DNA from: Bacteroidales bacterium UBA1176 | GTDB lineage: Bacteria; Bacteroidota; Bacteroidia; Bacteroidales; WCHB1-69 | NCBI GenBank assembly: GCA_002311645.1 | Contig: DBYW01000051.1 | Coordinates: forward strand, 1-5,874 | Reading direction: 5' to 3' | Length of the DNA: 5,874 nucleotides | In this document: positions 1 through 5,256 of the stretch, one piece after another | Layout of the letters: each line of letters begins with the position of its first letter | Numbering within the stretch: position 1 is the stretch's first letter | Notes under the pieces: model-generated | Databases searched by the model: none | The model's input: the letters and a program-made list of their open reading frames with translations, nothing else | What the model was told of the DNA's origin: nothing | Position numbers and translations under genes: made by a program

Positions 1-1
1 A

Positions 2-190
2 GAGAAACAGCCGAACTGCAACACGGTGGATATTGTCGCTGCAACAGGCTTCTCATTGAGCACCGTCGAGCGCTGCCTCTCCGAACTCAAGAAGCAAGGC
101 CTCATCGAGCACACCGGCAGCAAGAAGAGCGGCGGGTACAAGGCAATTAAGAATGAAGAATTAAGAATGGAGAATGGGGATTTAGACTGA
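2..190 (+). CDS. C-terminal fragment of a winged helix-turn-helix protein (possibly RecG-like/AAA_4 ATP-binding family)
   Basis: The reading frame is open from the left window edge and gives 62 residues before TGA, so the start and most of the protein are missing. Residues 10-49 read as a winged helix: a helix-turn-helix with the core IVAATGFSLSTVERCLSELKKQ, broken here as IVAATGFSLS then TVERCLSELKKQ, followed by GLIEHTGSKKSGGYKAI, which fits the wing. This layout is typical of the C-terminal domain of the putative DNA-binding/ATP-binding proteins often labelled RecG-like (AlbA_2 plus HATPase_c_4/AAA_4) that are common in Bacteroidetes, but Fic proteins and other regulators carry similar domains, so the family is an inference. 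The last 14 or so residues (from about NEELRMENGDLD) are encoded by the 7-base repeat that fills the adjacent spacer, so the natural C-terminus was probably altered by that repeat. The gene is convergent with the hydrolase that ends at 244. Confidence 0.6.
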   Translation, partial: EKQPNCNTVDIVAATGFSLSTVERCLSELKKQGLIEHTGSKKSGGYKAIKNEELRMENGDLD

Positions 191-243
191 AGACTTTTGG
201 CCGAAGACCATAGACCGTAAATCGTACCTCGCAAATCGTATCT
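146..243. repeat. Spacer made of 14 degenerate heptamers in strict 7-base register
   Basis: Starting at 146 the sequence can be cut into 14 consecutive 7-mers with no indel. Three blocks follow each other: 146-180 (ATTAAGA, ATGAAGA, ATTAAGA, ATGGAGA, ATGGGGA), 181-215 (TTTAGAC, TGAAGAC, TTTTGGC, CGAAGAC, CATAGAC) and 216-243 (CGTAAAT, CGTACCT, CGCAAAT, CGTATCT). The array begins inside the 3' end of the winged-helix gene, supplies its stop codon (188-190) and ends one base before the stop codon of the convergent hydrolase (244-246). No terminator hairpin is visible in it. Related sequence in the other orientation lies at 3743-3784. Function unknown. Confidence 0.75.
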
Positions 244-1200
244 TTACCGCAAATTCCGGCAGATAAAATCGATGGCGATGCGCAGGCAGGCATCCAATTT
301 TTCGGGAATCAGACGGTATTTTGGACCGAAATAGAAGGCGTGCGACTCGCCCTCAAAGGGGTGAAGCTCGTAATGCTTCATCCCGAGGGAGTCCATCCTA
401 TGGGCTATGCTGTAGGAGCCGTAGAGTTTTGGGGAGACCAGTGCATAGATGCCGGAAGTGCCGTAGGTGTAAGGCACGGTCTTGTCGGCGGTGCCGTGAA
501 TCATGCAGACGGGGGTGGTCTCGTCGGGGTCGATGACCTCAATGTCGGAGACGCCGCCCCATTGTGCGACGACACCTGCCACACGGCTGGTGTGTCCGCG
601 ACTGATGTCGAGACCGGAGTCGTCGAGCATTCCGAGGTCGCCGCCGAGGTAGGCTTCAGCGGGACGTTCGTCGTCTTTCATAAACACGGTGTACAGGGAG
701 GCAATGCTGCCGGCGGAGTTGCCTAACAGGAAGATGGCGTTGGTGTCGATGCCATAATGGTCGCTTTGGGCTTTGAAGAAGCGGATGGCGGCGCTGACAT
801 CCTGGGTGGCCATATAGGCCCCGCGCATCATATTGGTGGGTGAGATGTTGCGGGCGGGCACCAGCCGGTAATCTATGGAGGCCACCACAAAGCCGTGGTG
901 GGCCAGCGTGTCGGAGATGGCCACCATATCGGCATAGTTGCGCGATCCCGCCACAAAGGCGCCCCCGAAGACGGTGATGACCATTGGCCGGCGCGCCATC
1001 GTGTCGTGGTAGGGCTCGTACAGGTCGGCCCTCAGCTCTTTCATCTCCCCGGCGATGTTTTCGGCCCGGCTGAAGAGGATGCCGTGTATCACCGAGACCT
1101 CGTCAAACACACGAGCGGCGAAGCGTTGTGCTTGCACGGAGGGCCCGCCGGCAAGCAACAGGCACCATAAAGCCGCGAAAAGGATTCTTCCTCTTGACAT
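244..1200 (-). CDS. Exported alpha/beta-hydrolase, esterase/lipase-like
   Basis: A 318-residue protein with a Sec signal peptide: positive start (MSRGR), hydrophobic core at about 6-18, and a signal peptidase I site after VQA (residue 24). No lipobox is seen, so it is probably periplasmic or secreted rather than a lipoprotein. The mature part has the alpha/beta-hydrolase landmarks in order: strand plus oxyanion loop VFGGAF (77-82, in the place of HGGG of hormone-sensitive-lipase-like enzymes), DYRL (110-113), nucleophile elbow GNSAG with Ser162, HGTADKTVP with Asp239, and GESHAF with His287. These form a complete catalytic triad, so the enzyme should be active on an ester, perhaps an acylated carbohydrate, but the substrate cannot be read from the sequence. 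The start ATG at 1198-1200 is fixed by the signal peptide. The gene begins 35 bases after the hicB stop on the same strand with no visible promoter between, so read-through from the hic promoter is possible. Confidence 0.9.
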   Translation of the reverse strand: MSRGRILFAALWCLLLAGGPSVQAQRFAARVFDEVSVIHGILFSRAENIAGEMKELRADLYEPYHDTMARRPMVITVFGGAFVAGSRNYADMVAISDTLAHHGFVVASIDYRLVPARNISPTNMMRGAYMATQDVSAAIRFFKAQSDHYGIDTNAIFLLGNSAGSIASLYTVFMKDDERPAEAYLGGDLGMLDDSGLDISRGHTSRVAGVVAQWGGVSDIEVIDPDETTPVCMIHGTADKTVPYTYGTSGIYALVSPKLYGSYSIAHRMDSLGMKHYELHPFEGESHAFYFGPKYRLIPEKLDACLRIAIDFICRNLR

Positions 1201-1235
1201 AGTTTCTATTTTTGAGCGTTAAAAACAATTCCTCA

Positions 1236-1649
1236 TTACATCAATTCAAGGCAGGATGTTCCGATTTGCCGGATGCCTTTCATTATGCGTTCGCGCTGTT
1301 CCGGGCGCGGTTTGCAAACGGTATTGGCGTAATGTGATAGTTGGGCTTGGCGTATGCCTGTAACCCTGCTTATAGCTGCCAGTGTGGTGAATCGCTGTGC
1401 TTCGTGCAAAATGGCACTCACTCGCTTCTCGTACACAAGCTCATAGTCGCCATTTCGAATGGACTCGGCAATGTGGTCGCTGTCGGCGATGCAGCCCTCC
1501 AAGTGGAATTGCAAGCTCTTCTCGGTCTCCCGTTGTAGTTTCTCAAATGTTTTGGCAGTCGAAAGCACAACACCATAAAAACGTGGGCCGTTGATATAAG
1601 ATGCGTAATTCTTCCCGCACCAATCCACCGTCACTTTTATCTGTTCCAT
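1236..1649 (-). CDS. hicB: HicB-family antitoxin with C-terminal helix-turn-helix
   Basis: A 137-residue protein with the two-part layout of HicB antitoxins. Residues 1-60 form the partially degraded RNase H-like domain: MEQIKVTVDWCGKNY at the start, then VVLSTAKTFEKLQRE and SLQFHLEG, close to the usual strand-helix pattern. Residues about 88-125 are a helix-turn-helix (TTLAAISRVTGIRQAQLSHY, then KPRPEQRERI) which should bind the operator. Family knowledge: HicB binds and blocks the HicA ribonuclease and represses its own operon. It follows hicA by 25 bases on the same strand, in the common toxin-first order. The likely DNA target is the half-site array at 1909-1951 upstream of hicA. The start ATG at 1647-1649 matches the usual start of the family; no strong Shine-Dalgarno is present. 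The fold assignment is by eye but the combination with the neighbouring HicA makes it firm. Confidence 0.9.
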   Translation of the reverse strand: MEQIKVTVDWCGKNYASYINGPRFYGVVLSTAKTFEKLQRETEKSLQFHLEGCIADSDHIAESIRNGDYELVYEKRVSAILHEAQRFTTLAAISRVTGIRQAQLSHYANTVCKPRPEQRERIMKGIRQIGTSCLELM

Positions 1650-1674
1650 ATTGCTTTGTTTTTATGTCAAAGTG

Positions 1675-1872
1675 TTATTTTAATCCTGCTTGTTTTAAAA
1701 TCCTATCTAAAAGGTCTCCATCCAAATCGTCCGACAGTTTCTTGTTTACTGTAACCTTGCCTTTCTTCGTTGGGTGCTTGAACTGTCTATGGTCTCCCTT
1801 TGTGTGAGCAAGATACCCCCCCCCATCCGCTTTTAGCATCTTGATGATTTCCCTAATCTTCTTGGTGTTCAT
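1675..1872 (-). CDS. hicA: HicA-family mRNA interferase toxin (YcfA-like)
   Basis: A 65-residue toxin of the HicA family, small basic proteins with a double-stranded-RNA-binding-like fold that cleave mRNA during stress. Visible marks: MNTKKIREIIKMLKADG helix, then KGDHRQFKHP with the presumed catalytic His28 (family motif G-S-H, here G-D-H), VTVNKKLSDDL, and the closing helix LLDRILKQAGLK. An in-frame ATG 20 codons upstream (1930-1932) would add residues not seen in the family, and those codons overlap the promoter, so the start at 1870-1872 is chosen. Oddity: codons 17-19 are GGG GGG GGG, a run of nine G (plus strand C at 1816-1824). As I recall them, family members usually have G-W-Y here, so the run seems to have replaced W with G-G and lengthened the loop by one residue. 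The gene and its upstream region are more AT-rich than the flanking housekeeping genes, which fits mobile toxin-antitoxin cargo. Confidence 0.87.
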   Translation of the reverse strand: MNTKKIREIIKMLKADGGGYLAHTKGDHRQFKHPTKKGKVTVNKKLSDDLDGDLLDRILKQAGLK

Positions 1873-1901
1873 AATATACTGATCTTTTGATTTTGAGGCC
1901 G

Positions 1902-1932
1902 CAAAGATAGTATTGTTTTTAATACTAATCAA
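1902..1932 (-). promoter_or_regulatory. Predicted Bacteroidetes-type promoter of hicAB
   Basis: Read on the minus strand, 1909-1902 is TATCTTTG, a full match to the -7 element TAnnTTTG, and a TTG at 1932-1930 lies 20 bases upstream, the usual distance of the -33 element. Transcription would start at about 1895, giving a leader of about 22 bases before the hicA ATG at 1872. This also excludes the upstream ATG at 1930-1932 as the translation start. Confidence 0.7.
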
Positions 1933-1951
1933 TAGTATTAATTAAAATACT
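1909..1951. promoter_or_regulatory. Four half-site operator array for the hicAB promoter
   Basis: Two copies of the inverted repeat AGTATT-N6-AATACT lie exactly 25 bases apart: AGTATT at 1909-1914 and 1934-1939, AATACT at 1921-1926 and 1946-1951. The first half-site touches the -7 element, and the -33 TTG sits in the 7-base gap between the two copies. A dimeric repressor bound here would block RNA polymerase. HicB, with its helix-turn-helix, is the natural candidate; that link is inference. Confidence 0.75.
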
Positions 1952-2346
1952 TTATTTAAGGGAGTTATATACATGATGGCACCAGGCTGGGATAAACAAC
2001 ACCTTTTTCCAACGTCTCCCTTTCGCGGCGAGCAAGTTTCATGCGTCTTGGATGCCGACTCCCGCGCCGCGAGAGGAGTTGCATCGCATCGTCATCCCCC
2101 ACACCATCGCTCCTTTCAGTCGCTCGATGTGGGGTTACAGAGACGGGTGTTCCTTCGGAACACGTCTGAAAGGGAAATGACAAAGTAATCTCTTTGACCT
2201 CGAAGAGGCTTCCCTTTTTATAACACCACACGAAGCGTAGCAAGTGTGGTGTTATGTGACTTTCGATTGGCAGCGTATGACCAAAGACCGCACACCGTTC
2301 CATGCACAGGCAGTGTCCCGGAGGGACAATATCCTAATAAGCCCAC
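1952..2346. repeat. Gene-free stretch rich in short palindromes (REP/MITE-like remnants)
   Basis: Between the hic operator and the terminator of the aminotransferase I see no credible gene. Instead there is a series of inverted repeats: 2019-2030 with 2065-2076 (12 bp stem with one wobble), 2097-2103 with 2128-2134 (CCCCACA/TGTGGGG), 2141-2153 with 2157-2167 (11 bp with a 2-base bulge and a UUC loop), 2181-2185 with 2192-2196, 2198-2201 with 2205-2208, 2220-2231 with 2244-2255 (perfect 12 bp) and 2314-2319 with 2323-2328 (TGTCCC/GGGACA). The pieces resemble dispersed palindromic repeats of Bacteroidetes genomes, but I cannot confirm copy number. No transposase or rRNA/tRNA is visible. Confidence 0.5.
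2220..2255. repeat. Perfect 12-bp inverted repeat, hairpin with 12-base loop
   Basis: ATAACACCACAC at 2220-2231 is exactly complementary to GTGTGGTGTTAT at 2244-2255. A run of T precedes it on the plus strand, but no T-tract follows it on either strand, so it is not a classical terminator. It is the strongest palindrome of the gene-free stretch. Confidence 0.7.
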
Positions 2347-2378
2347 AAAAATAGAGCCGCCACATTGTGACGGCTCTA
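2347..2378 (-). terminator. Intrinsic terminator of the aspartate aminotransferase gene
   Basis: On the minus strand, 39 bases after the stop at 2417, TAGAGCCG (2378-2371) pairs with CGGCTCTA (2359-2352). Inside it a short CAC/GTG extension follows one mismatch, with loop AAT. The stem is followed directly by five T (2351-2347). GC-rich stem plus T-tract and position make this a good Rho-independent terminator. Confidence 0.8.
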
Positions 2379-2416
2379 CGTTGTGTTATTTCGTATGGTC
2401 TTGGGAAGACGCTGTG

Positions 2417-3649
2417 TTATTGCATTGCCTCGACGGCGGCCTTGATGCGGCGGCATGCCTCCTGGAGCTTCTCCTCGGAGGTGGCGTAGGAGAGGCGGAT
2501 GCAGTCGTCGTCGCCAAAGGCGCTGCCCTGCACGGTAGAGACATTGGCGTCTAACAGGATGTAGAAGGCGAGGTCCTTGGAGTTCTCAATGACAGTTTTG
2601 CCGTACTCCTTGGCAAATTCGGAATCGGCGGGCACGTGCTTGCCATAGAGGGATTTTACCTTCGGGAAGAAGTAGAAGGCCCCTTGAGGCAGGCACACCT
2701 CGAAACCGGGAATCTGCTGGAGCAGTCCATAGACCAAGTCGCGGCGCTTTTGGAAGGTGGCGCGCATTTGGAGGATGTCCTCGGAAGTGGCAGGGTCCAT
2801 CTCCATCGCGCGCAGAGCGGCGCGCTGGGAGATGGAGCCGGTAGCGGACGTGATCTGGCCCTGCATCTTGCCGCAGGCCTTGGCCACATCGACAGGAGCG
2901 CCGATGAAGCCGATACGCCAGCCGGTCATCGCGAAGCCCTTCGCCACGCCGTTCACCGTGACCACCTGGTCTTTGATGAAGTCAAACTGGGCGATGCTCT
3001 CGTGACGGCCCACGAAGTTGATGTGCTCGTAGATCTCGTCGGCCATCACCATCATCTGCGGGTGCTTGGCTATAACCTCGGCGAGGGCGCGCAACTCCTC
3101 CTTGCTATACACCATACCCGTCGGGTTGGAGGGGCTGCTGAACATCATCAGCTTGGTCTTGGGCGTGATGGCGGCTTCGAGCTGCTCGGGCGTGATCTTG
3201 AAGTCGTTCTCCAACTTGGCCGGCACATAGACGCATTTGCCCTCGGCCATCTCCGCGATGGCGCGGTAGGAGACCCAGTAGGGGGTGGGGATGATGACCT
3301 CGTCGCCGGGGTTCACCAATGCCATCACCACCTGGTAGATAGACTGCTTGCCGCCGGTGGAGACCACAATCTGGTTGGGCGCATAGTCCAAGTTGTTGTC
3401 TCTCTTGAACTTGTTGCTGACAGCCTTCAGCAGGTCGGCATAACCGGGCACGGGAGGATAGTGGGTGAAATTGTCGTCAATGGCCTTTTTGGCATACTCC
3501 TTGACCGTTTCCGGGGTGTTGAAGTCGGGTTCACCGATGCTCAGGCTGATGACATCCTTGCCCTTCTCTTTCAGCTCGCGGGCCAAAGCGGTCATAGCTA
3601 ACGTCTCCGACGCAGCCATAGAAGTGACTCTTTTTGATAAACGTTCCAT
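2417..3649 (-). CDS. aspC: Class I pyridoxal-phosphate aminotransferase, aspartate/prephenate type
   Basis: A 410-residue cytoplasmic enzyme of the fold-type I aminotransferases, normal length. It would transfer the amino group between aspartate (or glutamate/prephenate) and a 2-oxo acid. Motifs in order: ISLSIGEPDF (34-43), STGGKQ (97-102), GDEVIIPTPYW (115-125), SPSNPTG with Asn175, DEIYE with Asp204 and Tyr207 for the cofactor ring, VAKGFAMTGWRIG with the PLP-binding Lys237 and Arg245, and IRLSYA with Arg385 for the substrate alpha-carboxylate. GGKQ is typical of the Ib subgroup (Thermus, rhizobia, Bacteroidetes), where this Lys helps recognise the second carboxylate of aspartate; some members also use prephenate. 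The start MERLSKRV matches the usual MxxLSxR opening. An A-rich stretch (minus strand, 3650-3672) precedes the ATG in place of a Shine-Dalgarno, and no clear -7 element was found. The gene lies 137 bases after another aminotransferase gene on the same strand. Confidence 0.95.
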   Translation of the reverse strand: MERLSKRVTSMAASETLAMTALARELKEKGKDVISLSIGEPDFNTPETVKEYAKKAIDDNFTHYPPVPGYADLLKAVSNKFKRDNNLDYAPNQIVVSTGGKQSIYQVVMALVNPGDEVIIPTPYWVSYRAIAEMAEGKCVYVPAKLENDFKITPEQLEAAITPKTKLMMFSSPSNPTGMVYSKEELRALAEVIAKHPQMMVMADEIYEHINFVGRHESIAQFDFIKDQVVTVNGVAKGFAMTGWRIGFIGAPVDVAKACGKMQGQITSATGSISQRAALRAMEMDPATSEDILQMRATFQKRRDLVYGLLQQIPGFEVCLPQGAFYFFPKVKSLYGKHVPADSEFAKEYGKTVIENSKDLAFYILLDANVSTVQGSAFGDDDCIRLSYATSEEKLQEACRRIKAAVEAMQ

Positions 3650-3696
3650 ATATCTTTTTTCTTTTTTTATTTGATATTAATAACCGGAAAACAAGG

Positions 3697-3728
3697 GAAT
3701 TAAGAAACTAAGAAACTAAGGAATTAAG
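3697..3728. repeat. Four tandem octamers in the aminotransferase spacer
   Basis: GAATTAAG (3697-3704), AAACTAAG (3705-3712), AAACTAAG (3713-3720) and GAATTAAG (3721-3728) follow without gaps. The array is 48 bases upstream of the aspC start codon. GAATTAAG is the exact complement of CTTAATTC at 3775-3782 in the neighbouring heptamer array, so a long hairpin between the two arrays is possible. Confidence 0.75.
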
Positions 3729-3742
3729 GGTCTTCAACTATT

Positions 3743-3784
3743 AATTCTCCATTCTCAATTCTCAATTCTCCATTCTTAATTCTA
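3743..3784. repeat. Six tandem heptamers (AATTCTC type)
   Basis: The units are AATTCTC (3743), CATTCTC (3750), AATTCTC (3757), AATTCTC (3764), CATTCTT (3771) and AATTCTA (3778), in strict 7-base register. The array ends two bases before the stop codon (TAG on the minus strand, 3787-3789) of the second aminotransferase. In reverse complement the units equal the ATTAAGA/ATGGAGA block at 146-180, so both belong to one repeat family. Confidence 0.8.
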
Positions 3785-3786
3785 AA

Positions 3787-4986
3787 CTAGTTCGTTTTTC
3801 CGGGATAAACCTTGAGGGCTTCTTCGAGGCATTTGACGGCCTTCTGGAGGTCTTCAACCTTGAGGCAGTAGCTGATGCGGACCTCGTTCTTGCCCTTGCC
3901 GGGGGTGGAATAGAATCCCGTGGCGGGGGCCATCATTGTGGTTTCGCCGTTGTAGTTGAACTCTTCGAGCATCCAGCGGCAGAAGCGGTCGGAGTCGTCG
4001 ATGGGCAGGCGGGCCACACAGTAGAAGGCGCCCTTGGGCATCGGCACGTAGCAGCCGGGGATGGCGTTGACGCCGTTCACCACGGTGTTGCGGCGGGCCA
4101 CATAGTCGGTAATGACGGCATCGAAGTACTCCTTGGGGGTATCGACGGCAGCCTCGCCGAGGATCTGGCCGTAGGTCGGGGGGCTCAGACGGGCCTGGGC
4201 GAACTTCATCGCCGTGTTATAAACATCCTTGTTGTGGGTGATGAGGGCGCCGGTACGCACGCCGCAGGCGCTGTAGCGCTTGGAAACGGAGTCCAAGAGC
4301 ACCACATTCTGCTCCAGACCTTCAAGTTGCATCACGGAGAAGTGTTTGACGCCGTCGTAGCAGAACTCGCGATAGACTTCGTCGGCAAAGAGGAAGAGGT
4401 CGTGTTTCTTGGCGATCTCGCCCAATTGGCGAATCTCCTCTTCCGTGTAGAGATAGCCCGTCGGATTGTTGGGGTTGCACACCATAATGGCCTTGGTCTT
4501 CGGGGTGATGAGTTTCTCGAACTCTTCGATGGAAGGCAGTGCGAAGCCGTTGTCGATGGTGGAGACGATGGGTTTCACCACGACGCCGCAGGTGACGGCG
4601 AAGCCGTTGTAGTTGGCGTAGAACGGTTCGGGGATGATGATCTCGTCGCCCGGGTCCATACAGCTGTTGAAGGCGAAAAGGAGGCCTTCGCTGCCACCGG
4701 TGGTGATGAGGATTTCATCGGGGGTGACGTCAATGCCCACGCTGTGGTAGTATTCGACCAGCTTCTTGCGGTAGCTGAGGTTGCCGGCGGAGTGGGTATA
4801 GGCGATGACGGGGATGTCGGCCTGGCGGACAGCCTCGCGGGCGCCCTTCGGCGTCTCGATGTCGGGCTGGCCGATATTGAGGTGATACACGTGAACTCCG
4901 CGTTGCTTGGCAGCGTCGGAGAAAGGCACTAATTTACGGATCGGTGAGGAGGGCATGGTTTGCCCTTTTTTGGATATTTGCGGCAT
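3787..4986 (-). CDS. Class I pyridoxal-phosphate aminotransferase, substrate unresolved
   Basis: A 399-residue cytoplasmic aminotransferase of normal length. Motifs in order: HLNIGQPDIETP (35-46), TTGGSEG (95-101), GDEIIIPEPFY (113-123), NPNNPTG with Asn174, ADEVYREF with Asp202 and Tyr205, SVSKRYSACGVRTG with PLP-binding Lys236 and Arg244, PKGAFY (317-322) and EVRISYCL with Arg370 for the alpha-carboxylate. It differs from the neighbouring enzyme in the Lys loop (no GWR) and in having GGSE instead of GGKQ, so it belongs to another subfamily and probably prefers another amino acid; databases usually label such Bacteroidetes proteins simply as aspartate or generic aminotransferases. The start MPQISKKG at 4984-4986 fits that group and sits 48 bases from the -7 element at 5035-5042. 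It is the upstream gene of the pair, but the repeat-filled spacer leaves open whether the two are co-transcribed. Confidence 0.95.
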   Translation of the reverse strand: MPQISKKGQTMPSSPIRKLVPFSDAAKQRGVHVYHLNIGQPDIETPKGAREAVRQADIPVIAYTHSAGNLSYRKKLVEYYHSVGIDVTPDEILITTGGSEGLLFAFNSCMDPGDEIIIPEPFYANYNGFAVTCGVVVKPIVSTIDNGFALPSIEEFEKLITPKTKAIMVCNPNNPTGYLYTEEEIRQLGEIAKKHDLFLFADEVYREFCYDGVKHFSVMQLEGLEQNVVLLDSVSKRYSACGVRTGALITHNKDVYNTAMKFAQARLSPPTYGQILGEAAVDTPKEYFDAVITDYVARRNTVVNGVNAIPGCYVPMPKGAFYCVARLPIDDSDRFCRWMLEEFNYNGETTMMAPATGFYSTPGKGKNEVRISYCLKVEDLQKAVKCLEEALKVYPGKTN

Positions 4987-5034
4987 AGTTTTTTAGGTTA
5001 TGTTGTTAATAATAATACTCTTAAAAATGGGGCG

Positions 5035-5063
5035 CAAAGATACATAAATTTCAAATATGCAAA
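5035..5063 (-). promoter_or_regulatory. Predicted promoter of the second aminotransferase
   Basis: On the minus strand 5042-5035 reads TATCTTTG, a full match to the Bacteroidetes -7 element, followed by GCGCC. A TTTG at 5063-5060 is the best -33 candidate but its 17-base distance is shorter than the usual 19-21. The leader would be about 40-45 bases. Confidence 0.65.
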
Positions 5064-5083
5064 GGCAGATGAAATTGCCGTAT

Positions 5084-5121
5084 GTAGAGACGCGGCGCGC
5101 CGTGACTCTACGATTTTTTTT
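5084..5121 (+). repeat. Large palindrome followed by an eight-T tract, between divergent promoters
   Basis: GTAGAG (5084-5089) pairs with CTCTAC (5106-5111); after an A/A mismatch the stem goes on with five more pairs (one wobble) to the loop at 5096-5099. Eight T follow at 5114-5121, so on the plus strand it has the form of an intrinsic terminator. No plus-strand gene lies upstream, so it may rather be a dispersed palindromic repeat of the GTAGAGACGCG type, which I recall as frequent in Bacteroidetes, that also blocks antisense transcription from running into trxA. Confidence 0.65.
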
Positions 5122-5166
5122 AATGAATAAGTCCCGGCAAGAAAACCTTCATATTAAAATTATACC

Positions 5167-5174
5167 TATTTTTG
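5167..5174 (+). promoter_or_regulatory. Predicted -7 element of the trxA promoter
   Basis: TATTTTTG matches TAnnTTTG and is followed by CAGCCGC, a common downstream context. No good -33 element is present 19-21 bases upstream. A start at about 5180 would give trxA a leader of about 100 bases containing the hairpin 5200-5256. Confidence 0.55.
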
Positions 5175-5199
5175 CAGCCGCAATTTCCATATCGTGTAC

Positions 5200-5256
5200 A
5201 ATGGGCTTCGCACGGCCTGGGAGTTGCGTGACAAAACATGATTAATGAAGCCCATT
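5200..5256 (+). promoter_or_regulatory. Potential hairpin in the trxA leader
   Basis: AATGGGCTTC (5200-5209) is exactly complementary to GAAGCCCATT (5247-5256), with one extra G-T pair inward and a small inner stem CACG/CGTG (5211-5214 with 5227-5230). The structure ends 25 bases before the trxA ATG and leaves the AU-rich start region unpaired. I do not recognise a known riboswitch; it could be an mRNA-stabilising leader or an inserted palindromic repeat. Confidence 0.45.

Noticed and set aside
1873..1932. A 20-codon N-terminal extension of HicA from the ATG at 1930-1932.
   Set aside because: These codons cover the -7 element and the predicted transcription start, and the extra residues do not fit the HicA family.
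2017..2255. A known structured RNA (tRNA, tmRNA, 6S, RNase P) in the palindrome-rich stretch.
   Set aside because: No tRNA arms, no CCA end, no RNase P or tmRNA core sequences could be found, and the palindromes look independent of each other.
1965..2303. A 112-codon minus-strand open frame across the gene-free stretch.
   Set aside because: It reads straight through five or more palindromes, has no recognisable domain or start signal, and its composition is that of translated repeat.
2636..3601. A 321-codon open frame on the plus strand opposite the aspartate aminotransferase gene.
   Set aside because: It is fully antisense to an enzyme with all class I motifs, its predicted protein is rich in Gly, His, Leu and Val as expected from the reverse of GC-rich codons, and no domain is visible.
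3697..3784. CRISPR array.
   Set aside because: Units are 7-8 bases with no spacers, far from the 24-48 base repeats with unique spacers of CRISPR, and no cas gene is near.
4234..4932. A 232-codon open frame on the plus strand opposite the second aminotransferase gene.
   Set aside because: Same reasoning: a shadow of a well-supported gene, low-complexity composition and no start signal.
5057..5245. A 62-codon plus-strand open frame before trxA.
   Set aside because: It crosses the palindrome with its T-tract, the trxA -7 element and half of the leader hairpin, so it is unlikely to be translated.
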